A stretch of 64,000 bases of DNA from Adineta steineri (taxonomy: Eukaryota; Rotifera; Eurotatoria; Adinetida; Adinetidae), in NCBI GenBank assembly GCA_905250115.1, contig CAJNOI010000099.1:106461-170460 (forward strand). The letters run 5' to 3'. The position numbers and the translations under genes were made by a program. The stretch's first letter is position 1. Each line of letters begins with the position of its first letter. This document shows positions 1 through 10,806 of the stretch, piece after piece. The notes under the pieces were generated by a model, which was not told the origin of the DNA, made no database searches, and was given only the letters and a program-made list of their open reading frames with translations.

Positions 1-2249
1 TTTAGCACTTGAAGATCGTTTTCACGATCTTGAAGGACAACACACACGTACAACAAAAACTGAACAACAAAAATACGCCGAATATATTGTAATTTTAATT
101 AAATTAATATATTTTATGAAAATTAAAAAAAACTTGTTTTTTCTTTAGAATCAAAAAGATCGAACATTTCTACAAGAGAAAGAAATTTTACAGACAAGGT
201 AAAAGACTATTCTGCTCTGTTTGTTTTTTCCTCTGTTTAATTTCTTTCAAAATAATTTACATAATTGATTTTCTGTTTCTAGCGTTATGAGGTTTGTAAC
301 CCTTTTTTCCTGTTTTGTTTAATATCACTTTCCACATGTTTTCTTATTATTTAAACATCCTTTCTTTCATCTTGCCTATGTGTGTATTGAGTGAATGGTT
401 TCTTTTGTTATAACTGTAGTTCAGTTCTTAGTAGATATTAGTATACTTTTAACACTTTTTAAAATTAGTAATGAATATATTCTTTGATCTTTATTATTCT
501 TCTTTTTTTCTTTTAAGGATCAATGCGATCGAAGCTGATCTTAAACAGACACATGATGTAAATGGACAAATGAAAAAAGACGTTAAAGGGTTACAGCAGG
601 TAATGTTCAACAAAAGAATAGCATGAAATCACGTCTGCACTGAAGACAAATTAGAATCGTCGCAGCTCATTTTAGGGTTCAAAAACGAATCGCTAGTAAA
701 CCTTTGATGTTGGACAGTGTATGTCCGTGAGATGTTAATAATCGATACGCCTGCGACGTTTTGTCCGGTCATCTTAGAATCAATATCAACATGAGTTTTA
801 AAGCGACATTATGCTACTAGAGATATAATACTAAGATTTTCCGATCCGTCTTATGTGTGATACTAACTTATTATTTTTTTTAGAAACTTGAAGATGTTGA
901 TGTTCAATTACATAATAGTCAAATTCGATGTAACCATTTATCAGAAGATAATGATAAATTATTAGAACAATTACGTCTCCAACGTGAAGAACTTGAAGCA
1001 GAAAAATTGACCAATGCACAAGTAAAAATAATTGATTTTTCATTTTGTGTTTATATAACACAAAAGAAAATTTGATTTTTTGCTCTTTTATAGCTTGCTG
1101 AACAATTAACATTTGAATCATCACGTAAAACATTCGGTCGTACATTAACTCGAACTGAAAGTATTATAAAAACATCGGAAATACGTATTCAAGATCTTGA
1201 TGCTCAAGTTCAATCATTAAAACTAGTATATATCATTAGAAAAAAAACCCACCAAACACATCTTTTGAATTTTTATAGGAAAATGAAAAACTTAAATATG
1301 AAAATGAAGAATTACGAGAACGTGCGGTTGCATCGTATGTTTTTTGATACAAAAAAAATCTAGATTTATCGAAGAAAAATTTTATTTCTATTCTAGTGGT
1401 ATTCATGAAGGTCGAAGATTAATGGCTAATCCAGATACACTTTCTTATGCTGCTGAACTTGAAGTTCTTTCTAAAGATGAGGTATGAAAAAAAAGTAGAA
1501 TTTCTAATCTATAGGTGAAAAAGCTCAAATAATTTTCTAAAAATGTTTCTCTCATATGCATGAAAGTGTTTAATATCTTTTTTTTTTAATATAAATCTTT
1601 GCAGCTAATGAGCAAATTGAGAGAACAATTTTCCATTAACGATCGTTTACGAGAATATATCGAACGAATGTTAACTGTTATCATCGAAAATAATCCTCAA
1701 TTACTTGAAGTAACAACTAGTAGTGGTGTATCAATTGGTTCTATGAGTATGTCATCATTATCATCAACAACAACACCAATAGAAAATAAAAATTCCAAAA
1801 CAATTGAATCAATTAAAACTGATTCATCTGTAATAACAAACAAGCAAACACCAACGGACAAGTATTGTCGCCTGTAACGTCGAATTTCTCCTTTATTTAT
1901 GCCTAATGCTTCTCTTATACGTTCTAACCCAAGCCATTTTATTCTTTCGTATGCGCTTCCTTCTTATTCTTTGTTGTTGCTTCTATGGGGGATATTTAGT
2001 AAAGCACTTTTATTATCTATATCTTCATAGTTTACTATATTGCATGTGTGTTGTTATATATATATATATTCTTTAGCACATCTCTACATATATATATTCA
2101 CTTGATATTGAATAATGAAAGATTTTAATATTTGCCTTTATTTCTTTTTATTTTAGCTCATAAATATGAACCGACGTTTGAAAGAATACATCGATTCTTT
2201 ATTGATACAAATTCTTGTCAATGATCCGACAATACTCGAAAAACAGTAG
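1..2249 (+). CDS. RAB11FIP3/4: Class II Rab11 family-interacting protein (FIP3/FIP4, nuclear fallout type), 3' part
   Basis: Effector of Rab11 (and Arf) that links recycling endosomes to motors and the midbody. The 5' end lies outside the window. Exons read in frame: 1-88, 149-198, 283-291 (9 nt), 518-599, 884-1021, 1094-1225, 1279-1334, 1397-1481, then a terminal exon 1605-1877 ending in TAA; about 303 residues are visible. Nearly all of it is heptad-rich coiled coil (many Glu/Gln/Leu, e.g. ENEKLKYENEELRER). The terminal exon encodes the Rab-binding domain: LREYIERML followed by ENNPQLLEV. This matches the family signature, in which an L-x-x-Y-I-D/E core is followed by a xNPxxLEV end. A Ser/Thr-rich tail follows. 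A second possible terminal exon (2157-2249) is listed separately. Class II is preferred over class I because of the long coiled coil and the NPxxLEV ending. No C2 domain is visible, but the N-terminus is missing. Confidence 0.82.
2157..2249 (+). CDS. RAB11FIP3/4: Alternative terminal exon of the Rab11-FIP gene, second Rab-binding helix
   Basis: A 3' splice site (TTTTAG at 2151-2156) opens a frame that joins in phase 0 to the exon ending at 1481 and stops at TAG 2247-2249. It encodes NRRLKEYIDSLL and then VNDPTILEK, which again has the form of the FIP Rab-binding domain (L-x-x-Y-I-D, then xxPxxLE). It therefore duplicates the C-terminal half of the domain encoded by 1605-1877. Splicing 1481 to 2157 would give a protein ending here (about 243 visible residues) with no Ser/Thr tail. 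That splice is inferred from frame and motif. An exon that has lost its partner, or an unused relic, is possible but less likely because the frame and stop are intact. Confidence 0.62.
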   Translation, partial: LINMNRRLKEYIDSLLIQILVNDPTILEKQ

Positions 2250-2918
2250 AAAATGAATACATATATTTCATTCGCATTTGTATAGATTTTGTTTTTTGCA
2301 AGAGAATGTTTTGTGTGATTGCAAGCTTATTTGATTTCTTCTCCTGTCCCAATATATATTCAAAAAAGAAAACTTTTTTTTGATTGTTTTTTATCACTAG
2401 TCACTCTGATGTAATTCATCATGTATCAAAGAGTGATTTTTCTTTTTTTTTCGTTTTATGCTATTATTATTATACATTCCGTCTATTTCTTTTTTTAATC
2501 GATCAGTATATGAACATTCCACTGTTAATCAAAATGAGTCCATGAATATTGTAGTTGTCTCGTTTCTTTTTTTCACTTGGCATTTTTTTTTAAAAAAGGC
2601 ATTTGTTACATGTCATGTTTTTTTTTCGAACCTATCTGTTTTTGCCGGTTGTATGCGTATATATCTTGTATAAAAGAAAAATAAAGAAGTACTGGTTTTG
2701 GTTTTTAAAAAATAATGATGTCATTTTTTCTGTTCTGAAAACAGATGGCAGAAGAATAAGAGAGATGATTATATTTATGAATTTCATTGGTTAATAACAT
2801 GACGTCAGTATGAGAAGAGATTTTTCATCGATGAATCATATGTTCTAGAGAAATTATTTCTCTTTATATTCTTTATATAAATTTATTGTCGATCTTATAT
2901 TTCTTCGCATACAAAACA
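2250..2918. other. Intergenic: 3' flank of Rab11-FIP and 5' flank of next gene
   Basis: AT-rich, with T-runs and an AATAAA-like site near 2679. Short open frames here (for example 2458-2673) have no coding character and I do not call them. I see no RNA gene or repeat. Confidence 0.5.
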
Positions 2919-3757
2919 ATGAGTTTTCTTGGTAGTCTCGGTAAAAAAGCTGTAGAAAAAGCTTATGATCTTGCATCAAAAGTTGAAGGTGGTCGTGATT
3001 ATTTAACAACTGCTGCGAATACAGTTAATTCATTAGTTAAAGGCAAAGATGCTCGGTAAGATGAAAAAATCTTAATTAAAGTTTTCCTTATATATATATT
3101 TCTTAGTGTTTATTTAAAACCTGGTAATGTAATACAATTTATATCACGAGCATCGAATCGTTCAATACAAATTGTTGTTGCAAAAGAAACAAATGAATTA
3201 ATATGTGATGCTATTGGTGGCACTGGTCCATTTTTTCCTAATGCATATTGGTTAGTTGTTTGTGGTCAACATGGTCGATATTATTTTCATAATAATTATA
3301 ATTATCTTGCAATAAAAAATGGTAAAATTGTTATTATTCCATCATCAACAAGTGAAAAACCACCTGCAGAAGGAGAATTTCGTGTACAAGATGTCTTAGG
3401 TTCAGCTCAAGCTATTTATCTTGAATCTGTACATATGCCAGGATATTTTATTAGTTTTGATGAAGAAGGTACACTTGGTGATGAAATTAAAACAAAGACA
3501 AAAGAAAAATTTTCACAATTAGAAATTCAATTAGTAAATATATCTATTTTTGAAAATAATAGATTTAATTATAAATTTTGTTTCGTTTTAAGATTGCTTA
3601 TGGTCCTGGTATTCAACCTGAAAAAGATGATCATACAATTGAAACATCGAATGAAGCATCACCTCCATCTTATTGGGCAGCAGCAAATGCATCGACATCA
3701 CCAGCATCGAATGAACAATCTCACAATGGCAATAATGCTAAATCACCATCATCATAA
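2919..3757 (+). CDS. Unrecognised 242-aa protein, possibly beta-trefoil-like
   Basis: Exons 2919-3055, 3107-3533 and 3593-3757 join in phase, with ATG at 2919 and TAA at 3755-3757. Residues 1-45 are an amphipathic, Ala/Lys-rich N-terminus without an obvious signal peptide. Residues 46-175 look like a compact all-beta domain with short strands and repeated turns: IQFISRAS, GQHGRYYFHN, YLAIKNGKIVII, AIYLESVH, YFISFDEEGTLG. The alternation of 'xYLAIxxGxI' and 'xYFISFDxxGxLG' recalls beta-trefoil repeats of the FGF/IL-1/fascin type. This is inference from pattern only; the key residues of any one family are not all present. The last 50 residues are Ser/Asn/Pro-rich and probably disordered. An AATAAA at about 3811 is a plausible polyadenylation signal. 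I do not recognise the gene. Confidence 0.7.
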
Positions 3758-5157
3758 ACATCTGATAAATTCAAATTTGAATGATTTTCCTTTTGTCTAC
3801 TGTATTGAAAAATAAATATGTTCGTATTTTTTTTATTACTATTATATATTTTATGTTGTATTTCATGTGCAAACAAACGTTTCTTTTTCTCTTTATATAC
3901 AAATAAAACGTCAAATACATCTATTATTTGAAAAATATCTTAGTTTCTATTGATTGCATATTATCTAATCAATAGAACTAGCAGTGTCAAGTAAAAGACA
4001 ACAAGTTTAGTATTATTATTCTACGTATACCAACTTCATATAGAAAATATTACTTCATGAAATGACTAGTTTTTTCAAACAATACGAAAGCATTTGAGTC
4101 TAAATAATTGAAGAGCATACCCATTTCCGAAAATGAACGAAATAATATCATAGGACTGTTCGAAAGAGTTTTGTAATGAATTCTCGTTTCATCTATCGGT
4201 ATAATATTTTTTTTTATTTATGTGGGTAGTAACAATATGATTAAAGGAACTCTGAAACTAATTTACGAATATAATTACTCGTACTTGTACTCGTATTATT
4301 TCATTTCTTTACTAGCAAACATACTTGACTTTTACTTTATTCTATACAAGTAAAGAAGCACTTAGCATTAACTAATTATGTATTTCGAAGTCTAGATGTA
4401 TGTTCACTAATTGAATGTATACAGATCTAAACTGATATCTTTTCTTGCATATATATTTACAAGTGCATCTAGAAACGACTCTTTATTATTTGTATGATAA
4501 CCAACGATCGAACGGCATATCTATTCAGCCATCCACCCACACCAACACCTATAATTCAATTCTTCATGTTGAAAGCTATAACATTAACTCAACGAGCCAC
4601 GAAACTTATAAAAATACTAGTACAGTAAAGTCTCTCTTAGATGAACACCGTTGCGACTTTTAAAAAGTGTCCAGTTTTGAAAGCTGTTCACCAATAGAGA
4701 TTTTACTAAGAATACAACTGAAGAACATTTCTAATGTTAGTGAATACGATAGCAATCATTCACTTTCTTTTCATCTACAATCCAATTCAAATCTTCTCTT
4801 ATTCTCGCTAAGAATCTCAACATTTTCACTATTATCCGTGACTCTCTTGTATTTTAGCTGATAGTATATGTCGTTAAATTTTGTCTATAATATGTATTCA
4901 GAAGCAATATGTAACGTCACCTATTATTATTTATCTTTTTCATTGGCTATTAGTTTCTTTCAAACAAACCAGTCAACGACTAAGAAGGAAAAGAAAGCAA
5001 TCACGACAGACAGAACTAAATACATTTCAATATATTTTCATCGTATGACCTTTTTCCTGTTAACTTAATCAATGAAATAATATTATTTTCTCAATAGTAT
5101 TCAGATGTTATTTTATATCTAATATATATCTATATATTAAAATTGATCGATTAAATC
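3758..5157. other. Intergenic, 1.4 kb
   Basis: AT-rich. It contains several short open frames (4445-4663, 4667-4861, 4868-5068) that lack splice partners, family motifs and the codon bias seen in the real genes. I see nothing else supportable. Confidence 0.45.
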
Positions 5158-7631
5158 ATGAGACGTTCAGCAATAACAAATAATGACAATGATAATAATC
5201 AATTGTCAACAACAACAACAACAACATCATCATCATCATCGGCAATAACAAATGAAATAAATAATCAGCAACAAAAACGTTCATTAGAAGATTATGGTTT
5301 TCTAACGAACTTAAAACGACGTCGTCATCTTTCACCACAAAATTCTAATATAGATATTAATAATGATACTGATAATGATACAATATCATTACCAACTATT
5401 AAAAAAAAAACAAGAACAAAATCGAAAAATCGATCAATCTTAAATGCATCTAATGATACGAATGATGAACATAATTCAGCAAATGATAGTCAAACATCTC
5501 GTGTAAGTATTGTATATTAGACAATATAATAAATCATATGTTTATCTTCCCTGTCTTTATTGACGTAGTAACAGATAAGTAGACAAAACAATCTGTACTT
5601 CAATTGAACTTATCAGATTTAAAGTCACATATGAGAACCTGTTTTAGGAAAGGAAATGTTTTTGATTCTAGAATGTGTTAACATATATTCGAGATGTAGG
5701 ATACGATAAAATGTTGTCAATACTTCAGAATTGTGCAGAAAACGGTTTGTCTATAATGCAAGACATGGATGAAATTCATATCACTTACAGTTCCCAATTG
5801 AGGACTGTTGGTTGATTCTGTCTGTAAAACTAAAATCGTTTGTTTATATAAAACATCATCAATCCCTCATTTTGTATAACATGATGTACTTCCCAATCAA
5901 GTACCATAGATAAATGTCAATCAGTTTTTCATATTTTAAATAATGGAATTTAATAAAATTGATTGATAAGACAAAAGTCATCAGGATATGTTCTATAAAC
6001 GTGACCATGAAAACAGATGACGTTGACAAATAAAAGATAGAAGTCGAACATATGTTAGTTCTTCCAATCTCTATTCAATATGTAATTCTTCTTTCTATAA
6101 ATCTAATTCATTTCTGTAGCTTCTAAAAATCTTTTATTTATTTAGAAAACTTCATCTCGTCATACATTATCATCTCAACATATGCATGAAATAAGTTTAC
6201 CTAATTGGGAACGTATGTGTCCAAATATCGATCAAATATTATCAAATAAACATGCACAATCAGGTGTATTTGCTCATGAAGTTCAATTAGTTCAACAAGA
6301 ATTAGAAGCACTTTTATCTATGTCAATAGTACGTGAAAATATTCTTAAAGATCTTTATAATCCACCTGTACATAATTCGGATACAATACGTTCAAAAATA
6401 CGTAAACATCAAGAAGCTGAACGAATATATTCATCAAAAAAAATACCACAAAAACCTTTACCACCATTAACAAATCAACATCATCAACGACATAATGGAT
6501 CACATTTATTACTTGATAGACAAGTAGCAATGACACCAATAATTGGTGCACAAATTGATCGTGTATGGTCGGATATAAATACATTTTATCATGAAATATC
6601 ATCAAATGATATTTCAATGATAGAAAATCTAGTCGAATTTAATCATCAGTTGGAAAATAAATTAGAAAAATTTAAATCGGAATATAATAATCAAGTTATT
6701 GAACAATCAAATATTATTGAACAATTAAAAGAAGAAAATTATGATCAATTAGTACAAATATCACAATTAAATCCATTAGTTACATATTATGTTGATAAAA
6801 CAACAATAGGAAATTTTCAAACAAATATATATGAACATATGGGACAAACATCTCCGGTTTATCGAACTCCTATATCAAGTCCAATGCATGGAAGAATATT
6901 AGGCAATAATTTTGATTCGAAAGATAATGGAGCAGCATTACGTGTTTCACCACGTTTACATCCACATGAATATTCAAATAATAGAACAGGATTATTTTCA
7001 TTGCCTAATGTAAGTTGATGTTTATTTTCTTTTGGATATCTGTATTTCATAAGATAAATTCTTTTAGGCTAAACTTGACGATGATTGTGAAGTAACATCA
7101 GTAGCAATAAAATCTAAAAAGAAAAGTAAACTTATATCTAGTCCATCATCAACAGTTAAATTTCAACAACGTTTACAATTAGTTCAAAATTATTTACATG
7201 ATCAACATCCATTATTGAATGAAACAGTTAAAAGACAATTATTTAGTGATATAAAATCAACAAAAAAACGAAAAACTTCACTTTCAGTTTCTATACCAAC
7301 TGCAGTTAATACTAATGATCATTGTGTAGATGTATTTCAGTCAAAATTAACAACATTAATATCTTTATTACATGAATGTTCAACAATAAGTTCTTATGCA
7401 TTAAAACGTGCACGTCTACAATCAGATAATGAACAAACATGGCAAAAATTAAATATTATTGAACGTGATTTAGAAAGTTTAACTGAAAAACTTGATGTAA
7501 CCGGTGGTTATAATAATAGTTCAAATAATGAAAAAGCATTTCAAAATCTTGCTCAATTATTAACAGATTGGCAACAAGATGAAGAAGAATTTGATCGACA
7601 ATTAGAAGAATTATTTATTATTGATCAATAG
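5158..7631 (+). CDS. Divergent TADA3/Ada3-like protein (tandem paralogue 1)
   Basis: Exons 5158-5502, 6146-7009 and 7068-7631 give 590 aa. Residues 1-115 are an Asn/Ser/Thr-rich disordered start with basic clusters (KRRRH, KKKTRTKSK). From about residue 129 the protein matches the Ada3 layout: a CPxxxxIL segment, then a helix VQLVQQELEALL. This corresponds to the N-terminal CPR...LELETLL helix of Ada3. A DRVWSDI block follows, corresponding to the RFWxSV block of Ada3. The C-terminal region is coiled coil (ALKRARLQSDNEQ, NIIERDLESL). Ada3 is an adaptor subunit of the SAGA and ATAC histone acetyltransferase complexes in the nucleus. The next gene downstream has the same block order, so the two look like an ancient tandem pair. 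This copy is more diverged, with a longer N-terminus and weak C-terminal similarity. The 643-bp first intron is long for this window. It could be a coiled-coil nuclear protein that only resembles Ada3. Confidence 0.55.
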
Positions 7632-8085
7632 GATAAGCCCGGTTCTTTTTTTAAATTCTTCTTTGTCTGTTTATTTGTTTGTGTTTGCTTGGTTTTTCTT
7701 GTTTTACACAGATATATATATATACACATACGCATATATATATATATATTTATATAGCCAACAATGAGACAAAATTCTTATACTGTATGTTTATCTATAT
7801 CCCTATACCCATTAGTTGTTTTTCATTGTCAGCTTTCTAAAAACGAAAAAAAAAAGTGTTCAACCATTTCTCTATCTATTTTTGTCATTTCTTCTTCTTC
7901 TTCTTTTTCTTGTCAATAATTTTGTTTGATGGATTACAGAGACAAAAAAAAACAAACAAACAAACAAATCTATTTTATCGGCCGAAGATCTGTCATATAA
8001 AATAATCTATATTGATGTCATTTTTTTTCTATTTAAGATTTGCCAATTATTCAAATCTAATCCTGTTCATAATCGAGAAGCAGCG
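7632..8085. other. Intergenic between the tandem TADA3-like genes
   Basis: Contains TA-rich microsatellite (about 7712-7756), poly-T and (CTT)n tracts (about 7890-7910). Nothing coding is seen. Confidence 0.5.
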
Positions 8086-10238
8086 ATGTCTACTACTGCT
8101 TCTCGTTATGCGGATTATGGTTCAGCATGTCCACGATGTCAACAAATAATCAATACAATTGATATTACATTTCAACAAGGAATATTTATATATGATTTAA
8201 CATTTATTCAACAAGAACTTGAATCAGTTCTTGTTGCTGCTTTACAACGTGAGCATGAACTTTTACAAGAAGATGCTGATATATTAAAATTACCATCATC
8301 ATCAATGATTCGATTAGCAAATGGTAAAAAACCTCGTGATTTTAAAGCTGAACGTGAACGAAGACGCAAAGCACTCGGTGGACAAACTTCAAGAAAACGT
8401 CGAATAAAAAAAAATTCAACCAAACATTTTCTAACAACAATTAAACGTGAACGAAATCATAATGGTTCTATATTATCTAAAAAAGATTCTTGGAATTCAA
8501 AAATACGTTCAGATATGAATGGAAATTCTTCACGTCCAATACGATCATATCGTCCAATAAGTTTTACATTTCCATATTATTATGAAACCAATTATCGTAA
8601 TGGAAATAATCATAATTTATCAACAAATAAATTACAATTAAATAATATTCCTTATCCAGATCAATTTTGGACAAAAATTCTAACAAATCAATATGAATTT
8701 ATTAAGGATGATAAATGTAATTTTATTGATAAATTAATTCATATTGATCAATCATTATTAAATAATTTTGATTATGAAAAAGAATATAATCAATATAAAG
8801 ATATTATTAATTCAAATGAATATATCTTTTCACATGATAAATATATACATCCAGAATTAGAATATTCAGTTGTAATTAAACAAAATTCACATTTATATAG
8901 TTTAGTTGAAAATATGTTAAATAATAATCAACATAAAAATGGATCAACAACAACAAATAATCATCGATTAAAAAGAAAACATTCTGCCATATCAAATAAT
9001 AACCATAATTCATTACAAATTGATGAATCTATATTGAACCTTTTTCGACGAGAAGAAAAGTAAGATATTAAATAGCTTTAGGTTTAGTTTTTAAGAATCT
9101 GGGACTCACTGCATATTTCTGTTGATAGGATATTTCAGATTCGACAATAAATTGTTACACATTTGCATATAAATGATTTGACATAGAACTGAATGATTGA
9201 AACAGTTTTCAATATAGGATAAGATCTATTCATCAGTTATACGAAAAAAACAATATCTGACATCGATTCGATAAATCTAACAAGTTATATTTCATATAGG
9301 ATTGTGTATAAACAACTAGTCTGGACTAGTAATTCATTATATGTGAGCAGTACACACATAAAATTGTAAGAGCAATGTTATTAAGTATATAAATTCGATC
9401 CCAGGGGCGGATCTAGCTACTCGGCGAACACCACCCTCTCGAAAATAGATACTTCGACAAATACTGAAAACAGGTAGAGCAGTATAGGTTTCTCTCCTAA
9501 AAAAATAAAACTACTTTTCGCTTTTTTTTTATTAACCGTCACCCCCTCATTGAAATTCTGGATCCGCCCCTGTTCGATCCATCAATGATGAAAATGTCTT
9601 ACGATAGAAAACATGATATTATGCTTACTATCTTTCATCATATACAATCAAATAATATGCTTGTCTATTTCATTATCATTGTATACAGAATGACAAATAA
9701 ACATTTCTTTGCTTGATACTATTCAGATTGCGTAATCATGACATATAATAAGAGATACTAGTAATCAAGTTTGTCTACTACATCAGAAATAAAATTTAAT
9801 TTTTCGTACATTTGCTAAATAGTTTCTCTATTTTTTTTGTTTAGTACTTTTACATCAAAATATGCTGAACTTCAACATCGACTTGCTGAATCTCTTAGTT
9901 TAGAACGTTTAGCGCTTGATCGTGCACGTAAACAATGTAAACTCGATACGATTCAAATTGAAATCAATGAAATCGATGATAAAATTCTTGAAATAACAAA
10001 TTCAATTCGTCAACGTAAACGACCAAGTGAAAATGCTGTTTCTCTATGCAAACCAGCAAGTCCAATAGATAATAATTGTACTAATCATCATCAAAATGAA
10101 ATAAATGAAAGTGAAGCATGGCGTAAAGGACGTCGACAATCAACACTTCGAGTTTATGATGAATTAGCACGTTTAGTTGATGAACGAATTGATTTTGAAA
10201 AACAAATCATAGAGATAAATCCATCCATTCAGTTATAA
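8086..10238 (+). CDS. TADA3: Transcriptional adapter 3 (SAGA/ATAC subunit)
   Basis: Two exons, 8086-9059 and 9845-10238 (phase 2 junction), give 455 aa; human TADA3 is 432. The N-terminus has the Ada3 pattern: ACPRCQQII, then LTFIQQELESVLVAAL and a basic linker rich in Arg/Lys. A central DQFWTKI block corresponds to the NRFWxSV block of the family. LYSLVENML corresponds to the LLQALVEE helix. The second exon carries the conserved C-terminal coiled coil: KYAELQHRLAE, then SIRQRKRP and SEAWRKGRRQ, aligning with the RKRQAEL, AARQKKRTP and QAWKTLKER blocks of Ada3. The protein bridges Ada2 and Gcn5 and stimulates nucleosome acetylation. The 785-bp intron contains an intact-looking hAT MITE (9402-9572). 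The start ATG follows a CGAGAAGCAGCG stretch; no earlier in-frame ATG was found. Confidence 0.78.
9394..9580. mobile_element. hAT-type MITE, 171 bp, with perfect 8-bp target duplication
   Basis: The element spans 9402-9572. The left end CAGGGGCGGATC (9402-9413) is an exact inverted copy of the right end GATCCGCCCCTG (9561-9572). The flanks TTCGATCC at 9394-9401 and 9573-9580 are identical. An 8-bp duplication and a CAGGG-type terminus are hallmarks of the hAT superfamily. It has no coding capacity and lies wholly inside the TADA3 intron. The perfect duplication and termini suggest a fairly recent insertion. Confidence 0.9.
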
Positions 10239-10806
10239 TATCCGCAGTCAGATTGGTTTTATTATTGTGTATTATGAGTCGATAAATGGTGCTCAAAGAT
10301 TAATAAGAAATAATAATTATTTGTAGTAATTTTTTTTTTCAAGAAAACAAAATTATCTGAAATTAATTCTGATTGAATCTCAATTTCTTTTTTTCATGTT
10401 GTGTCAGATTTGTGTTGTTATTGTGCACATAAATTTGCTTTTTCTTCTTGTTATTGTTATTATAATATTATTTAGCAATTGTTTTTAGTTGTAACAATTA
10501 GCTATTGTTGTATAATTCTAGGGAATTTTCTTTTTTCTTTTTGCATTATAATCATTATTTATTTGTCTTCTAGATTTTTAACTTTTATTTTCATTAATGA
10601 TTGTTTAGGTAAGTCAGAAGATTAGAAATAGAAAGAAATCTGCTTGTTTTTCTCTAATTGCGTATGTATTCTAGAAAATATAGCCATGATTTTCTTTGCC
10701 ATTATCTTATATTAAAAGTTTTTAAAATAGAACGATGATTTTTACGCATAACATCCTTTTCTACATTTTGCGTTTTTTTCTCTTTAGAATGAATACGTTT
10801 TGAATA
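10239..10806. other. Intergenic, TADA3 to RNF38-like gene
   Basis: T-rich AT-rich spacer. A CTCTTTAG at about 10782-10789, just before the next start codon, could be a 3' splice site for a leader exon or a trans-spliced leader. Nothing else is seen. Confidence 0.4.

Noticed and set aside
655-760. Short inverted repeat CGTCGCAG / CTGCGACG in a Rab11-FIP intron
   Set aside because: Only 8 bp matches, the flanks do not form a duplication, and such a match is expected by chance at this scale.
4445-5068. Three consecutive short plus-strand frames
   Set aside because: Codon use and composition differ from the real genes, no motif is visible and no joining splice sites in phase were found.
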